From the NCBI RefSeq assembly GCF_030733685.1, contig NZ_JASHIM010000004.1:1-64000 (forward strand): a stretch of 64,000 bases of DNA. Reading direction: 5' to 3'. Position numbers and translations under genes: made by a program. Positions within the stretch are counted from its first letter, which is position 1. Each line of letters starts with the position of its first letter. Origin of the DNA: Roseovarius sp. MMSF_3281. GTDB taxonomy: Bacteria > Pseudomonadota > Alphaproteobacteria > Rhodobacterales > Rhodobacteraceae. Positions 1 through 9,169 of this stretch are shown one piece after another. The notes beneath the pieces were generated by a model. The model was not told the origin of the DNA. It did not search any database and was given only the letters and a program-made list of their open reading frames with translations.

Positions 1-1215
1 TGCCACTGAGAGATTCGGCAAATTTGCCAATATATGCTCGGGCACAAACTGCGGCATGGCATTGCGTTTCGCCTGTGCAACGAGGTGGATCAGGGGACCG
101 CTGCGGATCATGCCAAGATAGCTGTGCAAAGCTTTGTCGCTATGACCCACGGGTTTGTCCATAAGCGCAATCGTCGTCTTGTGGGCCGGTTCCAGAAGAT
201 CGCAAAGCACTGGATCGGCCACAACGGGCCGCGCCCTGCCGGCGGGATTGACGGGGCGTACCTCCGCCCTGCTGCGCGCAACATTCCACCCCGCATCGCC
301 CTTTTGAAGTGTGATATCCACGATGCCAAGATGTGACCCGCGTGATCCCGCCATCACCGCGGGCACCCCTTTCAGATGACCATGTTCGATGTCCGCGTCT
401 TCGATGCCCGCATGATCCGCGGCCGGAAATACCAGGTGGCTGTGACCGGCAAGAATGGCGTCCAGACCGGGAACATCGGCCAGTTCAAGTGCCGCGTTCT
501 CGGCGGTGTCATACGCCGAGCCTTGTGCAATTCCGGTATGGGCCAGCGCGATGACAATATCCGCCCCCGCCGACCTTAGCCTGGGAACAAGGGCCCGGGC
601 CGTATCCACGATTGGCCGCGTCATGATCTGGCCTTCAAGGTGGGAATGATCCCAGTTGGTGATCTGCGGTGGCAGCACGCCCAGTACCCCGATGCGCAGA
701 TCATGCGCCTGCCCGGCGCAATCCGTGACAATGCGATCCAGCATAAGGTATTGTGATACAAGGGTTTTGTCCTGTTTCGGCGTTGCCCCCATATGCCGGA
801 TGGCATTGGCGCAGGTGACGGGAAACTCCGCTTGTTCAAGTGTTTTGACCAACCATTCAACGCCATGGTTGAACTCGTGGTTGCCAAGCCCCACGGCATC
901 ATAATCCAGGGCATTCATCGCGGTGATCGCCGGGTGGGGGCCTGTCCACTCGTTGTCTGGGGGGGCCGCGATGTCGATCAGGGGCGCCCCCTGCAGAAAA
1001 TCACCGGTATCGAACAACAGGCAATTGCGTGCCTGCTGTCGTGCTTCGCGAATCAAGGTGGCCGTCCGGGCCAAGCCTGCACTGGTATTGGCGCTGCACG
1101 TCAGGTAGTCAAATGGCAGTAAGTGACCATGTATATCCGTTGTTTCAAGCACGCGCAGCTGAACTGTAACACCGGCAGTGCTGTGATGTTGAGGGGACGG
1201 GTCAATGCGAGTCAC
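1..1215 (-). CDS. Bifunctional 2',3'-cyclic-nucleotide 2'-phosphodiesterase/3'-nucleotidase, C-terminus cut by window edge
   Basis: This is a calcineurin-like metallophosphoesterase of the 5'-nucleotidase/CpdB family, expected to hydrolyse 2',3'-cyclic nucleotides and 3'-nucleotides. The visible 405 codons show the metal-binding blocks in order: TDIHGH near residue 26, DTGD near 70, GNHE near 112 and GHSH near 245. The frame runs open off the left edge, so the C-terminal substrate domain is missing from view. The start is taken as GTG at 1215, because no ATG lies in frame between it and the upstream stop and conserved sequence begins about 16 residues later. I see no obvious signal peptide, which is unusual for a family that is normally periplasmic, so export is uncertain. 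It is divergent from nudC. Confidence 0.85.
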   Translation of the reverse strand, partial: MTRIDPSPQHHSTAGVTVQLRVLETTDIHGHLLPFDYLTCSANTSAGLARTATLIREARQQARNCLLFDTGDFLQGAPLIDIAAPPDNEWTGPHPAITAMNALDYDAVGLGNHEFNHGVEWLVKTLEQAEFPVTCANAIRHMGATPKQDKTLVSQYLMLDRIVTDCAGQAHDLRIGVLGVLPPQITNWDHSHLEGQIMTRPIVDTARALVPRLRSAGADIVIALAHTGIAQGSAYDTAENAALELADVPGLDAILAGHSHLVFPAADHAGIEDADIEHGHLKGVPAVMAGSRGSHLGIVDITLQKGDAGWNVARSRAEVRPVNPAGRARPVVADPVLCDLLEPAHKTTIALMDKPVGHSDKALHSYLGMIRSGPLIHLVAQAKRNAMPQFVPEHILANLPNLSVA

Positions 1216-1382
1216 GGGTATTTGGCTGTTTGCTTTTGGGAGTGATCGACATGGGAATCAAAACGCAACAGAAAGAACATGAGCCTGCGTAAAATGTGTA
1301 TTTGATAAACATCTTAGAGTTGAAATGACCTATAAATCAATGTGGTAACAAGAAGATATCTGGAAAGTTCGGGAAAATCAGC

Positions 1383-2354
1383 ATGAAGCACGCGGAAACG
1401 GTTACCTTCGGAGGATCGTCTTTGGATCGCGCGGCGCATTTGCGCGGGGATCATGAGGCACGGACCTACCAGGAGCGGCAATACGGGTCCGAGGTGATCG
1501 TCTTGTGGCGTGGCAAACCATTGGTGTCGGGGTCAAACCTCGATCGCCTGAAACGCCTGCCTGCGGATCATCCCGTCTTGCGCGCTGATATGGGCGTTCA
1601 GATATTGCTGGGCCGAGATGAAAGCGGATCTTTGATATTCGCGCATGATCTTTCCGCATGGGAGCCGGACAGTCTCGATGCATCTGAATTGGACCGTTTC
1701 CTTGACAGTTCCGAGCAATCCCACCCCGACCTTCCCAAGGATGTGGTGTTCGCCGAGTTGCGCCGCATAATGACACGGCTTGATGCCCGCGATGCGGAAT
1801 TGGCGGCAACGGCGCGGGCGGTCTTGGGTTGGCACCAAAGCCACAGGTTCTGCGCCCGATGCGGGGCGGAAAGCCAATTGATCATGTCGGGCTGGCAGCG
1901 CAGTTGCCCGAACTGTGGGGGGCAGCATTTCCCGCGCACCGATCCTGTGGTGATCATGTTGATCACCCGTGGCAATAGCGTTCTCATGGGGCGCTCACCA
2001 GGGTGGCCCGAAGGCATGTATTCCCTGTTGGCGGGGTTTGTCGAACCCGGCGAAACCATCGAGGCCGCCGTGCGGCGTGAAGTGTTCGAAGAGGCGGGCG
2101 TCGCCGTGGGGCAGGTGACCTATCTGGCCAGTCAGCCCTGGGCGTTTCCCTCGTCGCTGATGTTTGGGTGCTGGGGCCACGCCCTTTCCCGTGAAATCAC
2201 CATCGACCCGACCGAGATCGAAGACGCAATCTGGGTCAGCCGGGATGATATGCTTGAGGCTTTCGCCGGGCAGCATCCTATTCTGATGCCCGCAAGAAAA
2301 GGGGCTATTGCCCAATTTTTGTTGCGCAACTGGCTTGCGGATACCCTTGAATAG
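1383..2354 (+). CDS. nudC: NAD(+)/NADH pyrophosphatase (Nudix)
   Basis: NudC cleaves NADH or NAD+ to NMN(H) and AMP; family members also remove NAD caps from RNA. The 323-residue protein has the expected order: an N-terminal domain, a four-cysteine zinc ribbon (C157, C160, C175, C178), a Nudix box at about 218-240 containing REVFEEAGV, and the diagnostic SQPWAFPSS motif just after it at 250-258, which separates NudC from other Nudix enzymes. Length fits the family. The gene is monocistronic or paired with the SRPBCC gene 39 bases downstream. The call is firm on motifs. Confidence 0.95.
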   Translation: MKHAETVTFGGSSLDRAAHLRGDHEARTYQERQYGSEVIVLWRGKPLVSGSNLDRLKRLPADHPVLRADMGVQILLGRDESGSLIFAHDLSAWEPDSLDASELDRFLDSSEQSHPDLPKDVVFAELRRIMTRLDARDAELAATARAVLGWHQSHRFCARCGAESQLIMSGWQRSCPNCGGQHFPRTDPVVIMLITRGNSVLMGRSPGWPEGMYSLLAGFVEPGETIEAAVRREVFEEAGVAVGQVTYLASQPWAFPSSLMFGCWGHALSREITIDPTEIEDAIWVSRDDMLEAFAGQHPILMPARKGAIAQFLLRNWLADTLE

Positions 2355-2393
2355 GGCGACACTGATTTCCGAGCAGGAAGATAGAGGCGAACC

Positions 2394-2861
2394 ATGAAGT
2401 TCAGCACCAAGGAAGATGTTGAAGCGCCCATCGACTTTGTTTTCAACGAGGTTTCCGATTTTCAAGCCTTTGAGCGTGCGGCGTTGCGGCGTGGCGCGGA
2501 GGTTCAGCGCATTGATGCCCTTCAAACGCCCGGCCCGGGCATGATGTGGAGTGCCCAGTTCAACTTTCGTGGGCGCAAGCGCGACGCTGAAATCGAGTTG
2601 ACCCAATATGATCGGCCAAACGAGTTGGCTTGCACGTTTCGAACCCACCTTTTGCTTGGGACGCTGGATGTTGAACTCGTGGCCCTGTCGCGTAAGCGAA
2701 CGCGGGTGAGCATCGTGACCGAATTTTCGCCTCGCAACTTGACGGCACGGCTTCTGGTGCAGTCGCTAAAGCTGGCCCGGTCCAGTGTGGAGAAAAAGTT
2801 TCGCTTCCGCGTGGCACATTTTGCCAAGGAGCTGGAAGAGCGTTACAAACGTTTGGCTTGA
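2394..2861 (+). CDS. SRPBCC (START-like) superfamily protein
   Basis: This 155-residue protein begins with a beta strand typical of SRPBCC/polyketide-cyclase-like folds (MKFSTKEDVEAPIDFVFNEV), then has a conserved-looking central segment and a long amphipathic C-terminal helix ending KFRFRVAHFAKELEERYKRLA. Such folds bind hydrophobic ligands; no substrate can be named. It lies 39 bases downstream of nudC on the same strand and ends at a bidirectional hairpin shared with the convergent repeat-protein gene. The fold assignment is an inference from sequence pattern. Confidence 0.7.
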   Translation: MKFSTKEDVEAPIDFVFNEVSDFQAFERAALRRGAEVQRIDALQTPGPGMMWSAQFNFRGRKRDAEIELTQYDRPNELACTFRTHLLLGTLDVELVALSRKRTRVSIVTEFSPRNLTARLLVQSLKLARSSVEKKFRFRVAHFAKELEERYKRLA

Positions 2862-2865
2862 TTAG

Positions 2866-2892
2866 AACGCGGCACCCTAAGGGCGCCGCGTT
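2866..2892. terminator. Bidirectional hairpin terminator
   Basis: AACGCGGC (2866-2873) pairs perfectly with GCCGCGTT (2885-2892), and an inner CCCTAAGGG extends the stem. It sits between the convergent SRPBCC and repeat-protein genes and is followed by TTGTT on the plus strand, so it can serve both. Confidence 0.7.
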
Positions 2893-2912
2893 GTTGGTCG
2901 TAATTCCGCCTC

Positions 2913-3476
2913 TTAGGCAATATCCGTCAGGACTTGACCGACATTATAGATCACGCCTTCACGGTCACCCGGGTTGGTTTCGCCATTGTAAATGACGCCG
3001 GTGCGGTCACCGGGGTTGGTTTCACCACCGGCGATGTCGAAGGACCGCAGGTTCTCGTTATAGATCACGCCCTCGCGGTCGCCCGGGTTGGTTTCGCCAT
3101 TGTAAATGACGCCGGTGCGGTCACCGGGGTTGGTTTCACCACCGGCGATGTCGAAGGACCGCAGGTTCTCGTTGTAGATCACGCCCTCGCGGTCGCCCGG
3201 GTTGGTTTCGCCATTGTAAATGACGCCGGTGCGGTCACCGGGGTTGGTTTCGCCACCGGCGATGTCGAAGGACCGCAGGTTCTCGTTATAGATCACGCCT
3301 TCACGGTCGCCCGGATTGGTTTCGCCCGCTGCGATTTGGCCAAAGTGGCTTGCCGAATTGGTAACGCTTTCCAATTGCGCCACTTTTGCTGCCGTATCGG
3401 GCGAAAAGTTGTGTGCCGAGGCAAGCGCGGGAATTGTGGTTGCGACGATCAGGGTAATGAACTTGGTAGTACGCAT
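2913..3476 (-). CDS. Secreted tandem-repeat protein, function unknown
   Basis: The 187-residue product starts with a Sec signal peptide (basic MRTTK, a hydrophobic run, ALASA cleavage at about residue 21). Residues 51-178 are almost wholly repeat: a 14-residue motif GETNPGDR(E/T)GVIYN occurs seven times, alternating with a 10-residue spacer ENLRSFDIAG, giving a 38-residue super-unit in three copies plus one final motif. There are no cysteines. The start at 3476 is chosen because GGAGG lies 8 bases upstream; an ATG five codons earlier overlaps that ribosome binding site. I do not recognise the family. The Gly-Asn-Asp-rich, turn-like repeat could form a beta-structured or metal-binding surface, but this is inference. 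It ends at a shared terminator. Confidence 0.8.
   Translation of the reverse strand: MRTTKFITLIVATTIPALASAHNFSPDTAAKVAQLESVTNSASHFGQIAAGETNPGDREGVIYNENLRSFDIAGGETNPGDRTGVIYNGETNPGDREGVIYNENLRSFDIAGGETNPGDRTGVIYNGETNPGDREGVIYNENLRSFDIAGGETNPGDRTGVIYNGETNPGDREGVIYNVGQVLTDIA
2943..3326 (-). repeat. In-frame tandem repeat, 114-bp unit
   Basis: Within the secreted repeat protein, a 114-base unit (38 codons) is repeated three times in tandem and followed by a fourth partial copy. The copies are near identical at the nucleotide level, for example a T/C difference in the spacer, which suggests recent amplification or gene conversion. Each unit holds two sub-repeats of 42 bases. Confidence 0.9.
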
Positions 3477-3815
3477 GGTTTTGTCCTCCATTTCCGATCG
3501 GTCCCCATTGGACCTTTGAGATTTTCGGCGGCGGGGTGTCCCGCTCGTCTGTAACAGAGATGGGGCAACTTGGCGTTGTCGGAAACCTTTTCACGAGTGA
3601 TGTGAAAATGCCTTCACGCAAACGCACAGACCTGTGAAAACGATCTGGAAATTAGATCACATAAAGGCGACTGGAACGCGATGAGTTTATAAAAATACCT
3701 TTATATCAATATGTTAAGCTAATTATCGGATTTGCGCGATTTTGCACATAAGCGGTGCTTTGGCGCAAGTTTCGCGCGAATTGAAACAATTCGACCGATG
3801 TTTGGCCTTTCAAGG
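3477..3815. other. Intergenic region upstream of the repeat-protein gene
   Basis: No gene is seen here. The stretch at about 3640-3730 is much more AT-rich than the surroundings and probably holds the promoter of the leftward repeat-protein gene. A small perfect hairpin, CGAATTG-AAA-CAATTCG, at 3777-3793 lies 23 bases past the pheA stop and may be the pheA terminator, but it lacks a clear T-run. Confidence 0.5.
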
Positions 3816-4649
3816 TCAGTGGCGGCGCGGATCGGCTGGGTAAACACCCAGCATCGTGATGCCAGAGGTGAAATAATCCAGCTCATCAAGTGCGCGTTTC
3901 ACCGCCGGATCATCGGGGTGGCCTTCGATATCTGCATAAAACTGCGTGGCGGTGAAAGACCCGCCGACCATGTAACTTTCCAACTTGGTCATATTCACAC
4001 CATTGGTCGCGAACCCGCCCATGGCTTTATACAAGGCCGCAGGAATGTTGCGCACCTGGAAGACAAAGGTGGTCATCATGCCGTCATCGCCCCGGCGGCT
4101 CCAATCCGGTTCGCGCGACATGATAAGGAAGCGGGTGCTGTTGTTGCCATGGTCCTCGATTTCGCGTGCAAGTACGTCCAGCCCGTAAATCTCGCCCGCG
4201 AGTTCACTGGCAAGCCCGGCAAGGCTCGGGTCGCCCGCTTCGGCCACATGGCGGGCCGATCCGGCTGTATCCGCACCGGTCACGCGTTGAATGCCGTGCT
4301 TGCCCAGAAACTCGCGGCATTGGCCCAGAAGCATGGTGTGACTCATGGCGCGATCCACCTGGTCAAGCGTGACGCCGGGCAGGGCAAGCAGGTTGATATG
4401 CACCCGAACGAAGGCCTCGCCGATGATATACAGCCCCGAGTCGGGCAGAAGGTGATGAATGTCGGCCACGCGCCCGAAGGTCGAGTTTTCAACCGGCAAC
4501 ATCGCCAGTTCGGCCTCGCCCGAGCGTACCGCCTCAATCGCATCCTCGAAGGTGCGACAGGGCATCGATTCCATTTCGGGATATGTCTCGCGGCAGGCTT
4601 GATGCGAATAGGCACCCGGTTCGCCCTGAAAGGCAATGCGCTTGGTCAT
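3816..4649 (-). CDS. pheA: Prephenate dehydratase
   Basis: The enzyme converts prephenate to phenylpyruvate in phenylalanine synthesis. The 277-residue protein has the monofunctional layout: a bilobed catalytic domain beginning KRIAFQGEPGAYSHQA and ending with the TRFLIMSRE motif, then a C-terminal ACT domain containing GVNMTKLESYMVGG for allosteric phenylalanine binding. There is no chorismate mutase domain. The start at 4649 is chosen because the family begins at MTKRIAFQG and AGGA lies 12 bases upstream; an in-frame ATG further up would add 35 unconserved residues. It is divergent from the diheme cytochrome gene. No phenylalanine leader peptide is seen upstream. Confidence 0.95.
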   Translation of the reverse strand: MTKRIAFQGEPGAYSHQACRETYPEMESMPCRTFEDAIEAVRSGEAELAMLPVENSTFGRVADIHHLLPDSGLYIIGEAFVRVHINLLALPGVTLDQVDRAMSHTMLLGQCREFLGKHGIQRVTGADTAGSARHVAEAGDPSLAGLASELAGEIYGLDVLAREIEDHGNNSTRFLIMSREPDWSRRGDDGMMTTFVFQVRNIPAALYKAMGGFATNGVNMTKLESYMVGGSFTATQFYADIEGHPDDPAVKRALDELDYFTSGITMLGVYPADPRRH

Positions 4650-4768
4650 TATGAATTTTTCCTGTTGAATGCCCCTAGTCGGGCGTTTGGTCGCGGAAAC
4701 TACACCTTGCGCCCGCATAGGTGAAGCGGATAGATACGCCGCGACGGAATTCAAATGGAAACGGGCCT

Positions 4769-5839
4769 ATGTTCGATACGATGACACTCACCAAGGTCGT
4801 TGGTGCCTTCTGTGGCGCCCTTCTGATCTTTCTGCTGGGCGGCTGGGCTGCCGAACTGATTTATCACACCGGCGGCGGTCATGGCGATGACCATCAACAG
4901 GCCTATGTGATCGAAACCGGCAATGACGAAGGCGGTGCCGAAGAAGACACCGGCCCCAGCTTCGAAGAGCTTTTCGTCGCGGCGGACGCCGGCAAGGGCG
5001 AGCGGATTTTCAACAAGTGTAAGGCCTGCCACCAGCTTGAAGAAGGTGCCAACGGTACCGGCCCCTACCTTTACGGTGTGGTTGGCCGCGACGTCGGTAG
5101 CGCCGAGGGCTTTGGCTACTCCGGCAGCCTTTCGGCCGTGGCCGACGTCTGGACCCCGCAAAACCTGTCGGCTTTCCTTGAAAACCCCGCAGGCTATGCC
5201 CCGGGTACCACCATGGGCTTTGCCGGCGTCAAGGACATGGAAGACCGCGCAAACCTGATTGCCTTCCTCGACCAGACCGATGGGGACACCTACGAGGTTG
5301 AAGTGCCCGCCGCCGCCGAAGAAGAGGCCCCCGCGGAAGAACCTGCCGAGGAAACGACCGATGCCGAGGCAAGCGAAGCCCCCGCAAACGACGGGGCCGC
5401 CGCAGAAGACGCCGCATCCGACGAGGCAGCATCGCAAGAACCTGCATCCGACGAGGCCGCCGCCGAGGAGGCCGCCACGGAAGAGGCCGCCGCTGACGAC
5501 AGCGCAGGTGGTTTCGCCGACGTGGTTGCCGCCGCCGATCCTGCCGATGGCGAGAAGGTCTGGCGTCAGTGCCGCGCGTGCCACAAGCTGGAGGACGGGG
5601 CAAACGGTGTTGGTCCGCATATGGCGGGTATTGTTGGCCGCGAGATCGGCAGCGTCGAAGGCTTCCGCTACTCCAACGCGCTGCAAGAGCTTGATGGGAC
5701 CTGGACAGCGGATGAGCTGAACGCATGGCTGGAAGATCCCAAGGCTTATGCCCCCGGTAACAAGATGAGCTTCCGGGGCCTGCGCAAGGAAGAAGACCGC
5801 GCAGCGTTGATCGCCTACATGCAGAGTGCCGCCGAATAA
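4769..5839 (+). CDS. Membrane-anchored diheme cytochrome c (cytochrome cy-like, duplicated domain)
   Basis: The protein has an uncleaved N-terminal membrane anchor (residues about 8-30), a class I cytochrome c domain with heme site CKACH at 84-88 and axial Met in TTMGF near 149, an Ala/Glu/Pro-rich linker of about 70 residues (178-248), and a second cytochrome c domain with CRACH at 268-272 and axial Met in NKMSF near 333. The anchor resembles cytochrome cy/c552, which shuttles electrons from the bc1 complex to terminal oxidases. Two tandem domains with a disordered tether are the odd feature, since classical cytochrome cy has one. Start at 4769 (MFDTMTLTK) fits the anchor; an earlier ATG at 4721 adds unconserved residues. 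A strong terminator follows. Confidence 0.85.
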   Translation: MFDTMTLTKVVGAFCGALLIFLLGGWAAELIYHTGGGHGDDHQQAYVIETGNDEGGAEEDTGPSFEELFVAADAGKGERIFNKCKACHQLEEGANGTGPYLYGVVGRDVGSAEGFGYSGSLSAVADVWTPQNLSAFLENPAGYAPGTTMGFAGVKDMEDRANLIAFLDQTDGDTYEVEVPAAAEEEAPAEEPAEETTDAEASEAPANDGAAAEDAASDEAASQEPASDEAAAEEAATEEAAADDSAGGFADVVAAADPADGEKVWRQCRACHKLEDGANGVGPHMAGIVGREIGSVEGFRYSNALQELDGTWTADELNAWLEDPKAYAPGNKMSFRGLRKEEDRAALIAYMQSAAE

Positions 5840-5864
5840 TTCGGGCAACATCTGAATTCCAAGG

Positions 5865-5894
5865 CCGCCGTCCCGAAAGGGCGGCGGTTTTTTT
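5865..5894 (+). terminator. Rho-independent terminator after the diheme cytochrome
   Basis: A GC-rich stem (CCGCC..CCC / GGG..GGCGG) with a GAAA loop is followed by seven T residues. It begins 25 bases after the cytochrome stop codon. Confidence 0.9.
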
Positions 5895-6009
5895 GCGCGG
5901 CAGGTCGCTGTGCTGTCTTTCGGTGCTTGAACATATCGGCCCACGTCCTTTAGCTTGCCTGCAATAGAAAAAGCGCCATATCTGGCATCGGCAGGAAAAG
6001 GAGACCCCA

Positions 6010-7956
6010 ATGACCGCAGAGCGCCGCCGGGCCAAGGCCCAGGCGATGAAACGTACCGCCCCGCGCGTCTTGATCCTCGCTTTGCTTGGTCTGATGATCG
6101 CCGCCCTGATGGCACATACGGCCATCGCGCAGGGCGACGATGATGATGTCATCCGTTCCCATGGATACTCCTTCTATGGCGATCTCAGCTATCCGGCGGA
6201 TTACACGCATTTCAATTACGTCAATCCGGACGCGCCCAAGGGTGGGGAAATCTCGCTTTATGCGCCGGGGACGTTTGACTCCATGAACCCCTATTCGCGC
6301 AAGGGTCGTGCCGGGCGGTATTCGTGGATGGTCTATGAAAGCCTGCTGGGTGAAATGCCCGCGGCGAGCGGCCCCGCGCCTGCGGATGCCTATGGCGAAT
6401 CCTACGGGCTGCTGGCCGAAAGCCTTGAGTACGACGAGGGCAAGACGTGGGTGATTTTCCACATGCGCCCCGAGGCGCGCTTTGCCGATGGCACGCCGGT
6501 CACCGCGCATGACGTGGTGTTTTCGCACAACCTCTTTCTGGAACAGGGCCTGCCCTCCTATGCCCAAGCGGTCAGCCGCCGGGTCACCGGGGCCGAGGCC
6601 CTGGATGACCATACCGTCAAGTTCACCTTTGCCGAGGGTATCTCGCGCCGGTCATTGATTGATCAGGTGGGCGGCACACCGGTCTTTCCGCGCAAATGGT
6701 ATGAAGACAACAACGCGCGGCTGGATGAGCCCCGGCTCGAGGCTGCGCCCGGATCCGGCCCCTACCAAGTGGAAAGCGTCGATGTGAACCGCCGGATCAC
6801 CTACAAGCGCAACCCGGATTACTGGGGCTGGGATCTGCCGATCAATCAGGGGCGTCACAATTTTGACCGTATCCGCGTGGAGTATTTCGCCGACGACAGC
6901 GCCGCGTTCGAGGCGTTCAAGGCCGGGGAATATACCTTCCGCGCCGAAGGCAATTCCAAGAAATGGGCCACCGGATATGACTTCCCGGCCGCAAACGCGG
7001 GCGATGTCAAGATCGAGGAACTGCCCGACGGCACCCCGCCCACGCCCACCGGGTTCGTGTTCAACCTTGCACGCGACAAGTTCAAGGATGAGCGCCTGCG
7101 CGAGGCGGTGGCACTGGCCTATAACTTCGAGTGGACCAACGAATCCCTGCAATACGGGTTGTTCAAACAACGCCATTCCTTCGTGCAGGATACCCCGCTT
7201 GAGGCGATGGGCCCGCCGGAAGGGGCCGAGCTTGAGTTCCTGAAATCCCTGGGCGACGTGATCCCGCCCGAGATGCTGACCGAACCCGCCGTGCGCGCCC
7301 ATGAATCCCGCGCCTCGCGCCTCAATGACCGCCGCAACCTGCGCCGCGCCATGAAATTGCTGGACGAGGCAGGCTGGACCGTGGGGGACGACGGCATTCG
7401 CCGCAATGCCGAAGGCAAGGTCCTGAGCATTGATTTCCCGATCCCCTCGTCGGGGTCGGCCACGCTGGGCGCGGTGGTCGAAAGTTTCGTCAGCAACCTG
7501 CAACTCATGGGTATCGACGCGCGCTATGAAAAGGTGGACCCGTCGCAATACACCCTGCGCAGCCGCGACCGGGACTATGACATGGTCTTCGACAGTTACG
7601 TGACCTTCCTTGGCACCGGCACCGGCCTTCTTCAACGCTACGGTTCGACGGAGGCGGCCTTCAGCGTGTTCAACCCCGCAGGACTGGCAAGCCCCATGGT
7701 CGATGCGATCATCAACGCCTCGCTCAACGCCGAAACCAGCGAGGAAGAAAACGTCGCCCTCACCGCCCTCGACCGCGCCCTGCGGTTCGAACGCTTCATG
7801 GTGCCGGTCTGGTACAACGACAGCTACTGGGTGGCCTATTGGGACATGTATGAACACCCCGAGACCCTGCCGCCCTATGCCTTGGGCGTGCTGGACTTCT
7901 GGTGGTACAACGACGAGAAGGCCGAGGCGCTGAAAGCCTCCGGCGCGCTGAGGTAA
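6010..7956 (+). CDS. yejA: Peptide ABC transporter, substrate-binding protein (YejA-type)
   Basis: This is a family 5 extracellular solute-binding protein (oligopeptide/nickel type) of 648 residues. A long N-terminal region with a hydrophobic core (about 17-40, ending AIAQG) is the export signal. The mature part contains the usual features: [19 protein letters not shown], a [26 protein letters not shown] block and [14 protein letters not shown] precedes the ATG by 6 bases. It is first of four genes arranged like E. coli yejABEF, a system known to import microcin C and peptides. The ligand here is not known; oligopeptides are inferred from family and context. Confidence 0.9.
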   Translation: MTAERRRAKAQAMKRTAPRVLILALLGLMIAALMAHTAIAQGDDDDVIRSHGYSFYGDLSYPADYTHFNYVNPDAPKGGEISLYAPGTFDSMNPYSRKGRAGRYSWMVYESLLGEMPAASGPAPADAYGESYGLLAESLEYDEGKTWVIFHMRPEARFADGTPVTAHDVVFSHNLFLEQGLPSYAQAVSRRVTGAEALDDHTVKFTFAEGISRRSLIDQVGGTPVFPRKWYEDNNARLDEPRLEAAPGSGPYQVESVDVNRRITYKRNPDYWGWDLPINQGRHNFDRIRVEYFADDSAAFEAFKAGEYTFRAEGNSKKWATGYDFPAANAGDVKIEELPDGTPPTPTGFVFNLARDKFKDERLREAVALAYNFEWTNESLQYGLFKQRHSFVQDTPLEAMGPPEGAELEFLKSLGDVIPPEMLTEPAVRAHESRASRLNDRRNLRRAMKLLDEAGWTVGDDGIRRNAEGKVLSIDFPIPSSGSATLGAVVESFVSNLQLMGIDARYEKVDPSQYTLRSRDRDYDMVFDSYVTFLGTGTGLLQRYGSTEAAFSVFNPAGLASPMVDAIINASLNAETSEEENVALTALDRALRFERFMVPVWYNDSYWVAYWDMYEHPETLPPYALGVLDFWWYNDEKAEALKASGALR

Positions 7957-7963
7957 CCCGCCC

Positions 7964-9055
7964 ATGGGCGCCTATATCCTGCGCAGGCTGCTGCTGATCA
8001 TTCCCACGCTTCTGGGGATCATGGTGATCAATTTCGTTCTGGTCCAGTTCGTGCCCGGCGGACCGGTGGAGCAGGTGATCGCCAATATGCAGGGCCAAGG
8101 CGATGTCTTCGAGGGCTTCGCCGGCTCGGGCAATGACGCAGGGCAAGACATGACCGGCGGCGGCGACAATGAGCAATACGTCGGCGCCCGGGGCCTGCCC
8201 CCGGAACTGATCGCCGAACTGGAACAGCAATTCGGCCTCGACAAACCGCCGCTGGAACGGTTCTTCAACATGATGTGGAACTACATGCGCTTCGATTTCG
8301 GCGAGAGTTATTTCCGCAAGATCGACGTGTTGGACCTGGTACTGGAAAAGATGCCGGTCAGTATCACGCTTGGCCTGTGGTCGACCCTGATCGCCTACCT
8401 GATTTCCATCCCGCTCGGTATCCGCAAGGCTGTTTATGACGGCAGTTCGTTTGACACATGGACCAGCGGGATCATCATCGTGGCCTATGCCATCCCGGCT
8501 TTCCTGTTCGCCATCATGTTGTTGGTACTTTTTGCCGGGGGCAGTTATTTCTCGATCTTCCCGCTCAGGGGGCTGACCTCGGACAACTGGGAACAGCTTA
8601 GCCTTGTGGGCAAGGTGCTTGATTATTTCTGGCATATCGCGCTGCCGGTGCTGGCCTCGACCATCGCGGCCTTTGCCACGCTGACGCTTTTGACCAAGAA
8701 CTCCTTTCTGGACGAGATCAAGAAACACTATGTCATGACCGCCCGCGCCAAGGGCCTGAGCGAGCGAAAGGTGCTTTACGGTCATATCTTCCGCAACGCG
8801 ATGCTGATCGTGATCGCGGGGTTTCCGGCGGTGTTCATTGGCGTCTTCTTCGGCGGGTCGGTCCTGATCGAGACGATCTTTTCGCTGGATGGGTTGGGCC
8901 GGCTTGGTTTCGAGGCCGCCGTGGGCCGGGATTACCCGGTGATGTTCGGCACGCTGTTCCTGTTCGGTCTGATTAGCCTGCTGGTCAATATCCTGTCGGA
9001 TTTGATGTATGTGCTGGTTGACCCGCGCATCGATTTTGAAAAGCGGGAGGGCTGA
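7964..9055 (+). CDS. yejB: Peptide ABC transporter permease (YejB-type)
   Basis: This inner-membrane permease of 363 residues has an N-terminal anchor ([30 protein letters not shown]), a periplasmic loop with a Gly/Asp/Gln-rich stretch, and a cluster of later membrane spans. The EAA-type loop that contacts the ATPase is seen as [22 protein letters not shown]. The length and loop match YejB. It starts 7 bases after yejA, so the two are likely co-translated. Confidence 0.92.
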   Translation: MGAYILRRLLLIIPTLLGIMVINFVLVQFVPGGPVEQVIANMQGQGDVFEGFAGSGNDAGQDMTGGGDNEQYVGARGLPPELIAELEQQFGLDKPPLERFFNMMWNYMRFDFGESYFRKIDVLDLVLEKMPVSITLGLWSTLIAYLISIPLGIRKAVYDGSSFDTWTSGIIIVAYAIPAFLFAIMLLVLFAGGSYFSIFPLRGLTSDNWEQLSLVGKVLDYFWHIALPVLASTIAAFATLTLLTKNSFLDEIKKHYVMTARAKGLSERKVLYGHIFRNAMLIVIAGFPAVFIGVFFGGSVLIETIFSLDGLGRLGFEAAVGRDYPVMFGTLFLFGLISLLVNILSDLMYVLVDPRIDFEKREG

Positions 9056-9091
9056 GGCGATGGGCGTTGGTCTTGATCGCCTATGTTTGCA

Positions 9092-9153
9092 GGGGGCGCT
9101 GCCCCCGTCGCCGCAAGCGGCGACTCCCCCGGAGTATTTTGGGAAAGATGAAG
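9092..9153 (+). repeat. Solitary arm of the dispersed hairpin repeat, inside the yej operon
   Basis: Two adjacent perfect hairpins, GGGGGC-GCT-GCCCCC (9092-9106) and GTCGCCGC-AA-GCGGCGAC (9107-9124), are followed by a conserved tail CCCCCGGAGTATTTTGGG..AAGATGAAG. The same order of parts forms the arms of the composite elements at 24.4 and 45.6 kb. Here it fills the 114-base gap between yejB and yejE, so it is transcribed within the operon and could affect relative expression of the genes. Confidence 0.75.
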
Positions 9154-9169
9154 GGCAGGGGAACGTTTC

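Noticed and set aside
2943..3326. Direct repeats resembling a CRISPR array
   Set aside because: Units are contiguous, in-frame and of 114 bases with no unique spacers; no cas genes are present.
2934..3554. Open frame opposite the tandem-repeat protein, with repeating VGFTTGDVEGPQVLV-like units
   Set aside because: It is the mirror of the repeat. The minus strand has a signal peptide and a strong ribosome binding site, and this frame has neither.
4650..4768. Searched for a phenylalanine leader before pheA
   Set aside because: No short frame with Phe runs or competing hairpins is seen.
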